NCBI GenBank assembly: GCA_013399305.1
Contig: VXAI01000035.1
Location: 4,472,646-4,536,645, forward strand
Length of the DNA stretch: 64,000 nucleotides
Direction of reading: 5' to 3'
Origin: Rostratula benghalensis
Taxonomy: Eukaryota > Chordata > Aves > Charadriiformes > Rostratulidae
Numbering within the stretch: the stretch's first letter is position 1; every line of letters begins with the position of its first letter. Both the position numbers and the translations under genes were made by a program. Positions 1 to 12,800 of this stretch are shown in pieces. The notes beneath the pieces are model-generated. The model ran no database searches. It worked only from the letters and a program-made list of their open reading frames with translations, and had not been told where the DNA came from.

Positions 1-972
1 AGTTGCATCTTTGACAGTGTTTGACTTCTACTCTCTTCTTGTTTCATGATGTATTTCCTTGAATGTGAGATGAGAACTTCAGAAAATGGTGCCTTGCAAA
101 CAAGTCCAGTATATTGCAGGCATGAAAACTCAGCAGTACTTAGAAGCTGAAGTCATGCATTCAGTTGCACAATAACACTAAGGTAATTGTGAAGTTTTTA
201 ATTGCAAAGGAGGAAATTATTTTTATTTTGTGAAGAAAAGTTCTATAAGAAATAAAGGAAGGGGAAAAGAAAAAAAAAAAAAGACTGCTGCTTCAAGTGG
301 TGGTACCTCATGATAGGGCTGAGCCTATGAAGGTGCCCCCCAGTCAAATAGCTAACAGCAGCTAGGACATTTATACAGGTGAAAGCAATTGCCTTGGGTG
401 GATAAAGTGAAAGTGGACTGAGGTAGGAGGGCTTTAAAAGTAACTACTGAGACCCTCACAGGTTTTGAAGAGTTAGGGTAATTTTGCTTTTATTTTTTTT
501 TTTTTCTTTTTTGGTAGGGCATAAAGTGTGAAAAGACTAACTTCAGTGATTCAGCCAGCTCAACCAGGGTGATTATAATGTTTTGATGTCTTCTGCTCCG
601 AGTCCCATCCTGAGATAGAAATATAATGCTTAACTAGTGTTTATTATCACATTTTACCGGAGGAGAGATAAAGGCAAAGGATAATAGATTTTTTTTCTTC
701 AAGCTCATTGTAAGGATCAGCTTTGGAGCTGATTCTATTTGCTTCTCAGTTCGGTGATCTGAAAGCAACAAAAATCTACTACTAAATTTGCTACATCTGT
801 TACATTATTACCTTAAAATTTCATCCAATACGTAGCCTCACTTTAAGCAGGTCCTACTTGGGTTTGGAAATTTACTTATTTTGACCCCCTCCCTCCCCTG
901 CCCTTAGCAGGATTTAGCACACCTTTTTAGTTATAAGGGAATTCTTACTTATGTTCACAATGGTTACATAGA

Positions 973-994
973 AGTTATCTGCTGCCAGATAACT
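973..994. repeat. perfect short inverted repeat next to A tract
   Basis: AGTTATCTG (973-981) is followed after four bases (CTGC) by its exact reverse complement CAGATAACT (986-994). An A-rich tract (996-1018, broken by one T) follows immediately. The arms are nine bases with no mismatch. This may be chance, or the remnant of a small element. Confidence 0.7.
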
Positions 995-1714
995 GAAAAA
1001 AAAATAAAAAAAAAAAAATCACTTCTTCTATCACCCTATAATACTTGCATGACTTTTTTTATTTTATTTTTTTTGTGTGTGTGTTATAAAGCTTTCCAAA
1101 AATATACCCAGATACTCCAAACAAAGCAACAAAAAGGCTTCCCATAAGCTCCAGAACAATTAAACTCGGCTTTCCCTTCTTAAACAAACCATGTGCTGGG
1201 TCAGTAGAGCTGTCAAGAGACAGCCTTTTTAGACCTACTGTTTGCATGACTTTCTGCTATGGACCTTCAGAACAAGTTTGGAAGCTCGTGTCAGTGCTAA
1301 CTGCCTAGAAAACCTGCATGTAATGTTAGATTTAGCTTTCAGAAATTTTTCAACTAAGTTTGAACCACAGAAATGAAGGTTCATAGCACAAAGGTTGTCA
1401 TACACTTTGTTGAAAAGGTGCCCCTCTAATGTAGCATATTAAATATTTAACATAGTTTGCAGCAGATAAAAAGCAATTTTGTTTAATTTTTCCTAAATAT
1501 TAATGCTGTCATGTACCTTAATCCTTTCATTATAATAAAAATTTGTTTAAGCTCATTCTTATTAAACATTTTCTAATTTATAAGGATATGGATGTTTTGC
1601 ATCTGATCCTAATAAGTAATACGGCCAAAATGCTGCTGTAAAGAAAAAGGGTGAGAGCTGGGCGAGAGTCTTCACTGGTATATAGGGAAGAAGTACAGGC
1701 TAGAAAAAAAATTA

Positions 1715-1729
1715 TTTTTTTTTTTTTTT
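1715..1729. repeat. T15 homopolymer
   Basis: An uninterrupted run of 15 T. Similar A/T runs of 12-17 bases occur throughout the window (for example 12981-12993, 19633-19648, 20951-20963, 23899-23915, 27061-27073, 29801-29813). None adjoins a recognisable processed gene copy or SINE body, so they are best read as simple low-complexity tracts. Confidence 0.9.
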
Positions 1730-4700
1730 AAACCCAAGGACACCAAAGACAATGTCTATCTCCTGAGTAACCCAGCTCAAAGTTTTGGGTCAGTTGTCAA
1801 GGAATGAAATGAAGTACCTACAAAACACTCAGTGAAATGACCTGGAAAATAATTTATAAAGAGGTTGCCATTCATTTCTGAGAGCGGACCATTCTTCCAC
1901 ATGTGTCTCTGAACTGTGGGGGGGAAAAAAGAGAAAAAAACCTGGTTTGAAATTGGTATCAATTCAAGTTTTCTCTGCATTCTAGAACAAAATGTAGTTG
2001 GTAGTTATTTATAATGTTAATTAAAAAGCTGTTTCTCCAAACACAGTTAATAGGGTTACTGGAGGCAGTAAGCCCTTGATACGGTAGCAAATGTTTCCTA
2101 TAACCCCTTCATCTACATCCAAAGACAGGAACAAGGTGTGCTACTCAGATGAATATTAACAATGCAAACCCCCTCAAACTTTAGGGCAATATTGTTTAGA
2201 ATGTGTAAGTATTTAGGCAGTATTATGCTCAGTCCTAGTACATTGCTGTGGCTTCACTAATTGCAGTAAAACTGCATCTGGCAACAGAGGTGGGTCTGGC
2301 CCATTTTTTTACTGGATCTAATGTCTCTGGTTTATTTAAAAAATACTTTGTTTACTCTTATTTTCCTTCTTTCTCTCATCTGATTCTAATTTACACATAC
2401 ACACACAAAAAAATTACACACATTTGCTTTAAAACTGTATATTTCATTATTATGCAAGATTTCTTTCCTCATGGAATGGGTGTTTTAAATTTCCAGTCTT
2501 CGCAGCCCTTCAGTTGCACAGAAAAAATATTGCTAATTTGCTTGTATATAAAGTACTATATTGCACTTGTGGTAGATGTACTTTTTAAAAAACAAAATAG
2601 TTTCTTTTAAATATTAAGCTGATTAAAACAGTCTTTGCATAATTCTTAGGCCTGCTGAATCCCATGTTATTTGATTTTTTTCTGAGCCAATGTAACTCTT
2701 GCATGGAATAATTATAAAGATATTTCTGTTGAGAAAGCAAAGAATGAACTTGCAATATAAAGAACTGAGTATAGTAGCTGTGGGGATTGTGAATACAATA
2801 GGTCAGTACTTTCTTTCCTGTCAGTGTAAATCTGGGGAAACCTTTGGATTTAGCAGGAGTTATTTTAGATTTACATCACTGTAAGATAGGTTACTTACAT
2901 CTACTTCATTATATTATAGGATATTGTGGTCTCCATCCAGTGAAGTGCTTGCTTAATCTTGAAAATGTGAGTGGTGAACACAAATTTGAGTGCCTTGCTG
3001 GATATAGGCTTCTCTTAAATGCCACAAATGCACAGATAGTCATCAACTGTATATCCCACTTTCTTCTAAGCCAAATAACTGTATCCCATGTATCTCCTGC
3101 CTAGAGGTGAGCAGCACTTGTGAACAGCAGCTGGCAGAGGTCTATCTAAATATAGAGATAGGGATTATAGGTAGAGTCAAACACTCTGAGAGCATTTTAG
3201 AAAATGTTTCTGGATGGTCTCTTGCTTCTGGAAAATCCTGATAACATGTAAAAAAGACTGAATTCACTTTCTTCCTTCATTGAACAGTTAGAAGACTGTA
3301 CTCTCCTCTTTGGTGTGTACCTGCCTAGGAATGTTAGTGAACTTGAAGCTTCCCTTTGGCTGTGCAATTCTCAAGTCCTGTGGTCATAAGTAGCAAAACT
3401 CAAGCTGATAGAAGACAGTTTCTCAGCAGGGTTTGTGATTTTGATCTCTTCTACTGGAACAGATTAAAAGAATGATAAACCTTCTGTCCTTCATAAAGAA
3501 ATGGAGAACTTCTTTCATTGACTGTGGTGAAAACCAGTAAAAATTAAGAGGAGAGAAAGAGCAAAAGGTAAAAAGAGATTTGTAATACTAGGAGAAGGTT
3601 TGGGGAAAAAGATTGATGATTTGTTAGGATATTTTCTTCTAACAGAAGTGTGATGCAAACTGAATGCTTGTCTTTGTGAAACTGCATATTTTTTTTATAG
3701 GATCATAGCAGTTTCCTATAGACAAATTATGAAATCAAGAGTGAGATTGTCTTTTTCCAAGTTCTGACTAAAAGGACAGCTACTATTTCCTTCATCAAAG
3801 TGCAAAATATAAAGAAGAACTTGCAGTACCTAGAGATGAGGTTTATGGAGGTAGCTAAGTAGTGTCAAATATTCTAAAGAATTCCGCAGTCATTTTTCCA
3901 GTTTTCTACAGTCTTTTCTTTAAACACTTTGAGCTATGCTAATGCCCACTGCATATAACTTGAAACCTGCAGAAGGATTATAGTTGATGCAAGCTGATGC
4001 GCTGTTGATGATCTCAGTTTGCAAGCTGTTTAATGTTAAAAGTTCCACTGAAACTGTCAGTAGAAAATCTATGAATAATTTCAAAGACCCTCCCAAGCTT
4101 ATCTGTTCTCTTGCTTCCAGTGTGCTGCTTTTAGCAATGAAACCAGCAGACTTGTAGCTGCTGCTTGGCTAGTGGAAAAGTGACTTGGAAGCAGTTTCAC
4201 CACAGCTGTGTAAGACTGCTTCTCCTTTTCACTGCTGGAACCATTGCCACTCGTCCCTAGTAGTGATGAGACTCATGTTTCAACAGATAGTGGTGGAAAA
4301 AAATGTTCTGTGTGAATGCTGCAGGGTCCTCGGATTTTGATCTCATTGAAGAAATAAAACTATTCTTCCTCAAGCCTAGTTGACTTGCACGGTTACTACA
4401 TGATGTAGGGTGAATCTGGGTGGACTTCTAGGTGTGTATGCTTATGTGTGCAGTTTTTAAAGATGTGCTGATTCTTTGTGGAGCAGGTAAAAGACCAAAA
4501 TAAGTAATTAACTACCTCTTTGTATAATGGTTTTAGTAACAAGTTCATATATAGAATTGGACTTTCTGCTTTATTCAAATGTCATTTGATTGGATGGTTT
4601 ATTCCCTTTTTCAGACATTCTGCGATGGCAGTGGCCATCCCAGACTTTTAACCTTATCTTATGAAAGTTTTGAAATACCAGTTTATCTCCTAAGATATTG

Positions 4701-6814
4701 TGCAAAAATCCTTATGCTTTTAATAATCTTGTCGCATCTAAGCTCAAAACAGATGGTAGGTTTGTTCTAGTCTTGACAACAGTCTAGCAAGAAACAAGAG
4801 TGTGGTACTTGGGGATTCAATATTTCCCATAACCACCCATTACTTATTCTGAAGTTCAAATCTGTTTGTTTTCTTTTTCTTTTTCTTTTTTTTTGTTTTG
4901 TTTAGGAAAATGAATGATGTCTAGCATAGGTTATTATTGTAAATAGTTATTTGTGAAATCACTTTTAGCTTTTTAGGAAATGTCTTTGTCAATGGGAGAC
5001 TTCAAACAAGAAAAAAGAGAAAAGCATATATTGGCAAATATTTAGCAAGCTCTTTGCGGGTTTGGTAATACTTCAGTAACACAGAAGCAAAAAGAAAAAA
5101 TCCATAGTTCTTAGTATGCAAAATTCCCAATGGCTTAAAGGAGTTAGGGCTACAAGCATAAAATAAGCATTTTAAATAAGCTTAGTAGGAGCAATGTTCA
5201 CTATTGAGATGGACTGTTTCCTTTTTAGTAAAAGGGGGGTGGAATAAAAGGTGATCTACTGTTGTAGAGTCTTTACTTCTGGTATACTATGGTACCATGG
5301 CAACATCAGAATTAGACTCAGAAAATGGGGCAAGCAGCCCGGTAGAACATAATGAAAAGTACACAAACAATGTGTTACAGGGAATCTACAGAAGAAATTA
5401 TTAACAAGCAAATACAGTAGGGTCCTGGGGAGAAAGTGGGAGCACTGTAGAGCTCTTCTGGGAACAGCTGGAATATGGGATTTATTGGTAGGAAAGGCAG
5501 AAATCGTTGAAGAGAGAATATATTATCTAGGTTGGTAAAAGGAGTGGGAACATTAAACTCTGCTACTGCAGAGGGCTAAGTGACACTTCTAGGTTGGGAA
5601 GAGTTAGAGACCAGTTAGCTCTTGGAATCCGTGAAAGCTGCAATTTCTTCTAGATATAGAGAAACTATAATTCACTGCTGCTGTGCCTGTATGTTCAATC
5701 AACAGTGTCCTAATTAGTCCTGTTCAGTTATTTTTGTGTGTCTGAAAGAAGAGTGTAGGCTCCTGTGTAAGAGTTGTTTAGGGTAATCAGCTGTCCAGAT
5801 TTACTCTGCAGTCCTAAGAGAAGATAGAGGCAGTAACTCACTAGCACTGTTTGCACTGCAGAAATGCACAGGTACCTCGGTTCTGACAGGCTGCAATTAT
5901 GAGGGATAAAACTACAGTACAGTGAATGGACAATTTCAAATCAAAAATGTCTGATGACCATCATGTGTCAGATCAATATTCATGTCTCAGAATTCAGCAG
6001 TCACAGATTATAAACCTGTCATGGGAAATAAGATGAATATAAAATCACAGGTACGATTGCATATGAGATGTGATGTAATGTAGATCACAGCAGACTGTTG
6101 TATTTTCATTTTTGACTGCTTTTGTTTCTCACAGGAGGTGTTTACGTGCCTTGTTTCAAAGGGTTTGTGTACACATTGCAAATTGACTACAACAGTGTTG
6201 TTGATTTCTATTCCCCAGCTGTTAGGGGTAGCATGGGTATCTTTGTACCACCTGTGCAGCCGGAGGTCCTTACTTCAGCTGATTGCAGATTACAGGTTTG
6301 GATGTTATCAAATTAACCTTATGAACTGCTTTGGTTATTTTCAAATCAACCTTATGACCTGCATGTCAAAATTGTTGCAGCTGAACGTGTATGAGCATGT
6401 GAGGATTAAGGTGTTGGGAATGATATCCTACTTATTTAATCTCAAATATAGCCTGGAAGACATTGCTTATGAAATTGATTGATCCCTCTGGTGTGAGGAA
6501 ATGATAAGGTTGTGAGACACAGACAGCATAAAAAAATGTTTTGTGCATGACAAATAGGTTAAGCCTAATACCTACTCTTACACGGTTATAATTGTACTGC
6601 TGGTATGAGAACACTCCCAATGCAGAACTGGATTTGGTTCTACAGTAGATTAATCTCATTATCAATCGTTGCGTTCTCTGCTTCAGTCTTCTTTGGCAAG
6701 GTCTCCCAAGCTTCTAGGACCTGTTTAGAGACAGGGTTCAAGGAGAGCTGCCAGCAGTGGATGAAGATTGAGATGGGGGTTACTTGAGGGAACTTGACCC
6801 TCTCAGGGCCACGA

Positions 6815-7270
6815 GAGTGGATGGACAGCATCCAAGGTGCTCAGAGAGCTGACTGATATCTGATAGAAGCTCCTTTGAAAGATCATGAAAACAGGGGGAG
6901 GTCCTTGATAACTGAAGAAAGAAATGTTGTACTCATCTTCAAAAATGGCTGAGAGGTATACATGGGGAAGCACAGGCCAACTGATCTCCCTTGGGACCCT
7001 GGGAAAATCATAGAGCAGCTGCTCTTGGGAGATATTTCTGGGCATGTGATGGGGAAGGCGTTTGAATGCTTAACCAACCTGATTGCCTTTTATGATAAGA
7101 TAAAGGGATGTGGGGATGATGAAGTGGTTAATTGCCTTAACTTTAACAAGGTTTTTTAATATGGTCTTTGAGATTATTTCTGTAAATGTAGATGCTATGG
7201 TCTGAGTGGGTGGGCAACTAAAAAATCTTCAGATATCACCTCAGGTATGCGAATGTAGAACAGACTCCCA
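6815..7270 (+). mobile_element. Decayed CR1 LINE fragment (reverse transcriptase region)
   Basis: A 5'- and 3'-truncated CR1 non-LTR retrotransposon. The frame 6962-7159 still reads like the CR1 reverse-transcriptase core in order: a KHRPTDLP segment (family RPVSL), GKIIEQLLL followed by ISGHV (family GK-MEQLI and I--HV), CLTNLIAFYD (closely conserved in CR1), and finally LNFNKVF where the family has the catalytic LDFSKAFD motif A. The catalytic aspartate is Asn here and a stop codon falls straight after the motif, so the copy is dead. Sequence similarity continues upstream to about 6815 in other frames, so frameshifts are present. Downstream the match fades near 7270. It encoded part of the enzyme that copies CR1 RNA into the genome. 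Confidence 0.88.
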
Positions 7271-9725
7271 TCATAACTAAGGGAATTCAGTTAATGTTTC
7301 TAGAGAATGATTCAAAATTTTTCGTAATGTTTTCAAGGGATAAAGTGAGCTACTCTTTGCAAGGCTGGAAAGCCTAAACACTACTTGAGTTTTATTTATT
7401 AAAAAGGCCATACAATTTCATTTTTACACATAGTATTCAAGCCAACAGAAGATAATGAAGAGCATACATTAAAACTACAGTAATTGTATTTGTTTAATAG
7501 TAACATCATAACATTAAAACTCCTACTTATTATCTCTCTTTTAAAATAAATAATTACTAATTTTGTTGTTCATTTATGGTAATACTGTATGCCAGGAGGT
7601 CATCAAACACTGAAAATGACAGTCTCTTTGTTCATGAGGAAGCTCAGAGCTATGGGTGAGGCTCTACTATGTTCTTTTGTTATTCTCAATGGCACATTTT
7701 TCAATATACTAGTATTATACTGCAAGGATAATTATGTATTAAAATACTATAAAATATATTAATATATTATAGGTTCAACCAAATTTTAGATTCTTAACAG
7801 CTGCTTGGGTGTTGACCTTTTGTCCTCATTATATAGTCTCCTAAGCCTTCCCAAGGTTTCTTTCTCAGTCTTGTTAGGGAATTGTGTGGTTAAACACAGC
7901 ACAGAAAGTCAGAAAATTATTCTGTCTGCAGTAATGAGAGCGTATGGATGTACATTAGTTAAGAAAAAACCCCCAAAAAACATATTTTGTTATTGCTTTG
8001 CTTTTATTGACTTTGATAGGTGGCTGGGCTGTGAGTTGGGAGATCCAGAGGACTAGAGGAGAAGGAAGCCTTCTTCAAAGCTGGAGCATAGGCTCTCCTC
8101 CTCCTCTTTCCTTAAGGAAGCGGGCAGTGGCCAGCTGAGAAGATGCCAGGCACTGTTGGTCTGTTCAGATTTCCTCCCTCCCTCTACAGTAGCAGTAGAG
8201 TATTCAGTTTGTAGAAATCAGGTTTTCAGCCACATCAGTCTGTGCTAACCAGTGGCTTCTGATAGAATGCATTGCATGGGAATGAGATCAAGTCAGTCAA
8301 GGACCAAAACAACTCCTTTCTCTCACCTTTTCAAAGAAGTTATGGGTGCCAGTACATCATTAAATAGCAGCTAAGCAGTTAGGAGTTCTGTCTCCTCTGA
8401 AGCTGACACACTGGCACATTTACAATAACACTCTACAGCACACAGAACTTTTGTAAGGGCTTAGAAGCAGTATAGTCTTAAAGGGTTTGGTTTTGGATGT
8501 GGGAATTTGCAAACCTGTGTTTACTCTTTCTTTCCGTTTTCCCCTCATACTTATCAGAGCACTGGTGATGGAAAAAAAAAATTGGAACAACTTTACTGTG
8601 TTACATAGTGCTGTGTTTTTGCCTTACAGGTAGTTGTGCTTGAGTGACACAGGGCATCATAATAAGCAGGACCTGGCTTAAGACAATGCTTCCTGGGGAA
8701 GCACTTTCATATAAAGAGATGTGTGGGTCTGGTTAGAAAATAACTGGTAATGGATTTCACATACCAAGTGCATAAAATATCCTGATTTGCTGGACCTGGG
8801 GGAAAAGAAAATAGGTGAACGCTGTACTCTCTTTCCTTAAAAGGCAAAAGCAGGGTAATAAAACCATGAGAAGAGCAGGCAGTGATTTAAAGTTCAGAAG
8901 AGATTACACTGAAACCACTCAGAAATATGTGTGTGTGTGTGTGTGCTGAGTCACTGACACGGGAGCTGATGTACACCTACTTCTGCTCACTTCAGGGACT
9001 GCTTCAGCCACTGCCAGCACCCCCCCCGGCCCTGTGGTTGTCACTCATCAAAGCCACCAAGCCCTTGCTCTGCTCACTCTGCTTGTGGTTCACAGCTGCT
9101 CAGTGCAGCCTGTGGAATCAGTACCTGACAAGTGCAAACATCCTCGCTCAGATGGCAGGGCCTGGGGATATTATGGGAGGTTGTATCCTCATTACATAAA
9201 ACTATTTCTTTCTGCACATCCCCAGCCATGTTTCTTAGCTTTCTGTCAGATTGTTTTGTGACTGTATTCATCACGTCCTTACAGATTTCGGTGTGTATTA
9301 TCTGTGTATGAGTTTAAATTTGGATTTATTTTGAGATGTTTCAGCATGAAAGATCCCGCATAAATATAGAACTTAAAATGAAAAGCTGCATGAATATAAA
9401 ATGTTACAATATTATAAATGAATTATGTTGAAATAGACCAAAGAAAAGCTCCAAAACAGCCAAGGCATATGGCCTATGAAAATGCAATCCCTATGCATTT
9501 GTATGTGATCTGTTGCAATTTGATTTTTTTCTTTTTCCTTTTTTAAATTGCATTAGCAGTTCCAGATAGACACTTAGTCTCCAAAAGAAAGGCTCTTGAC
9601 ATTAAGTATACTGAAAGGTCATTGAACAGTCATAGCTTTCTTTTAATTTTAAATACATTTATCCAAGAAAACTCAACACTTATGCAACATCTGCTTTTCT
9701 GAGAGACTCTGTCTTCTAGCTGAGT
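7271..9725. other. Non-coding stretch, no gene recognised
   Basis: It contains an AT-rich block with near-repeats of ATATTA at about 7735-7775, a TG dinucleotide tract at 8928-8945 and a C tract near 9020-9027. The segment 8990-9200 is less AT-rich and has an open frame beginning at a GTG (9034), but it has no ATG and no family resemblance. No RNA gene seen. Confidence 0.55.
8928..8945. repeat. (TG)9 microsatellite
   Basis: Nine perfect TG units. It is the clearest dinucleotide microsatellite in the window and probably length-polymorphic. Confidence 0.95.
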
Positions 9726-9805
9726 TGACTGAGGTTTATAGAGATCAACTGACAAGCCTAAGGTCACCCAGAGTGTCAGACAGTACGGGGTGGGTATCTG
9801 GCAAA
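9726..9805 (-). mobile_element. MIR-like core-SINE remnant
   Basis: On the + strand the order is GACTGAGGTTTATAGAGA, then CAACTGACAAGCCTAAGG, then TCACCCAGAGTGTCAG. This matches the order of the MIR reverse complement: GAAACTGAGGCACAGAGAGG, AAGTGACTTGCCCAAGGTCA, CACAGCTAGTAAG. The element would thus lie on the minus strand. It is strongly diverged and short, and the assignment comes from remembered MIR consensus. A related amniote core-SINE is equally possible. Confidence 0.6.
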
Positions 9806-12800
9806 CATACTGAAAAAGAAACCTACTTTGTTTCCAGAGGTTACAGGATTTTCCTTTAAATTTCTAGGTAAAATCCAATATAATTCAGAAAAAAAGAAGA
9901 TAGGAATGTTCAAGATGGTGACTCCTGCTGTGTTGATTACTGTTGATACTCCGAGTTATTTGTAGAGGATTTCAAAAATTCCTATCCGGAAAAATAAGTT
10001 ATACATTGCAAAAGCAACAAATATTTTTAAGGCAGAAGACTTGTGAGATAGTGTGTAGGAACAATGCAGTAAACTGCTTCTTTGAATTATTTTCTTAATA
10101 TTTTTTCAGTGATTGACTTCAGTTGAATTGAATTACACTGTCAAACTAGTGATGAGCACACTTTAGGAAGGAAAGGTCTTTTACCCCATCATTTGGCAGT
10201 GAAGTAGTATGCAGTGACGACTGTGATTATCAGAAAAAAAAATATTAAGTTGAGGATGAATTACAATTTTTAGTTTTGGGAATCTATACAAGGCCATTTG
10301 CAATATTGTAGTGATATCTTACACTTTTGTGGATTTTAACCTTTCAACTGTAAAATTTTATAGGGTTTCGCCCAATGCAGAAAATACGGCCATAACTAAA
10401 GTGAATAAAATACAAGTGATTGTTTCAGATTAGTGCCTTGCAAAATTAAATTCTGCTGAGGAAATACAGAGTCTATGCAGTAAATTTGTGGCAAAGAACT
10501 CAAGAATTGCTATGGATTAAAAGCAATTAATGGATGATTAATTGATTTCTGAATGCTGTACATGCCTCATTCTTCTGTTGGGATGGAAGTTTGATGTGCA
10601 CAAGGAATGCAAGTTATAAAACTTAATGTCAAAAAAAAGAAAGTTAAGGAGTGAGTGATGGTAAGTGATAAGAAGCAGCCTTGAGAATTAAAAAAACATC
10701 TCTAAGGTTGACAAGGGAGAAAGCAAGGATCTATCATTGGCCTTCGTTGCTGCCAAAAAAAAATATCATTGTTATGATACCAAAATAAGAATGTACGGAG
10801 GGTATCTTCATAAGGTTGTATGGAAAGAAAAAACATGAAGTCTAATACATGGGAAGTACTCATATGCTTCTATTATTACATTGTACCAATGGGTGATCAA
10901 AAGAAATGTGACCTTTTCTGAAGGTGACTGATGCATTCATTGCTGGCTTTAACTTATTCTACCAATTTTCTGATGTTTTATTTGCCATTCAATCCCCAAA
11001 AGGCTTAATTTGGTAGAGAAGATAGAATGGGTATTAGAGATGTTCTGATTTTATTTTATTTTTTTCCTTAGAAATTTGTTAACCTACAACCCTACATACT
11101 AGGATACTGGGGTGGGTGGGTGGAAAATCCCCATTATTTCTCAGAAGGATTCTAATATTATTTGGGGGCATGTTTTACAATCTTGTTAAACATTGCAGTT
11201 CTGCTCTGCATTGCCTCTGCTTTGTCCAGTAAAAGGTCTGGCTCAAATATTTTTCATCTGCTTTTGAACTGAATGTATGTGTTTGAAATATGGTTTTGTG
11301 TAAGTAAAATACAAACTGATCAATCATACAAACAAGACAAAACTCCCACAGAGTACATGGGGGAAAAGAACAAAGATTATTTTTGTCTGTCTAGTTAGAA
11401 TTTTGCATATGCTTGAATATATCTGACAGGTTGTTTGTGCCTTTTAGAAGATGAAAAAAAAAGATAAATAAATATATATATAAGAAGAGAGAGACAAAGA
11501 AAGAGGTGCTGATGAGTATATCAGTGTTGATTTTCGTATATTTGGGGTGCTGACAATTTACAAGTGGCAAAGCAGAGTAATCTCTGTGACGCTGTTTCCT
11601 GCAAATGAAGATAAATGCCTTGTTCTTTTTCACTCTGGGTTATATTCCCAAGAGAAGGATTTTAAAAACAGATTTGTAACTTTCTACTCCTTTTTATTTA
11701 TTTATATAAAATATAAAGGAAGTATTGGAGTATTGTAGTTAAAAGTAGTAATGCTCAAAACCTTGCTGGGCTCCAGCTATTGTAAATCTCTGAAATACTG
11801 TGGCTATTCTGAAAAAAACCACTATTCCTTCTACAATATGTATTGTAAAGCTTCTGTCGAATGGGAATATAACATGTTTATTGGAGCAAAGCCCATAAAA
11901 TTATTTGTCCTCTTTTTTTTGTACTTAAGGAGTGTAAGAAGAGAGAAAATAAGTTTCAGTACCTGATTTACCATGTGGAATTACACTGCTACATTTCTTT
12001 TGTCTCTGCTGAAATCATATCTTCTTAACATAGCATTTGTAGTGAACCTTCTTCATTGTATTTGGTTTCTGTATTCTCTTGAAAACTTTTAGTATGACTC
12101 TTTTGTTTTCGCTTGAATATGGACTCATCAAAAACAATGGCAAGTCCAGATATCAAGTAATTACAAAGAAATATCGAGTAGGTGTGATAGAACCAACTAA
12201 AATATTTTTATTTTCATTAATATTTATGAAAACCTATCCTGAATGCTTACCTGATGCTTGAAGCAACTCTATGAAATAAAATCCAACAGCTCTCTACATA
12301 AGGGTCTACTTCTCTACCCATCCTCTTCTGCCTATAAAATGAACCATTTCACAAATCTACTGTATTCTAAGCCTTGAAGTATTTGAAATTTAAAGAACAG
12401 AAGAATCTTGATGGTGGAAAATAGGAATAAAGTGAGAGAACTCTACCTATTTCTACACATTATTAAGATGTGTTCATGGAGTGGACTGTATTGATGAGGC
12501 TTCCCTATGGGAGATCTCAGAAAAAACATCCAAAGAACTCAAAACCAAAAGGACTGAGTAGTCTCTGGAGAAGGGGGGAGCAGATCCACTTAGTTTATAG
12601 AAAAGAAAAATTCTGAATTGGGAAGGAATAGAAGTCTGGTCCTGTTCTCAGATACAGGAGGATGGATCAAGTTATGTGAAAGCATGAAAATGTTTTGTGG
12701 TGAGGATTGTTATGAGAAGATTTGTGTAAACATTTGACCTGTTGTTGGGTACGAACATCAAACTTGTTCACAAAAGCCTAATTAAATGAGTTTTGTATTT

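Larger units (their letters stand above)
1..6810. other. AT-rich non-coding stretch, no gene recognised
   Basis: No open frame here looks like a known protein. The longest one (2248-2610, 120 codons) is a run of hydrophobic and low-complexity residues, as expected by chance in AT-rich DNA. Visible structure is limited to homopolymer tracts (A at 271-282, T at 493-505, A-rich at 996-1018, T at 1715-1729), a T/GT tract near 1054-1083, a pyrimidine-rich tract at 4870-4904 and a short perfect hairpin at 973-994. The TAAT-rich part at about 1420-1650 could be regulatory, but nothing in the sequence proves it. Confidence 0.6.

Noticed and set aside
2248..2610. 120-codon open frame
   Set aside because: Hydrophobic, low-complexity content from T-rich DNA, no domain and no splice context. 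A frame of this length is expected by chance in AT-rich DNA of this size.
9034..9261. Frame that reads like a small secreted peptide (hydrophobic start, then a tyrosine/glycine segment)
   Set aside because: It begins at GTG, not ATG, and no in-frame ATG precedes the hydrophobic part. The resemblance to a signal peptide is probably accidental.
11470..11481. (AT)n tract as a promoter TATA cluster
   Set aside because: Short dinucleotide low complexity with no initiator or CpG context.
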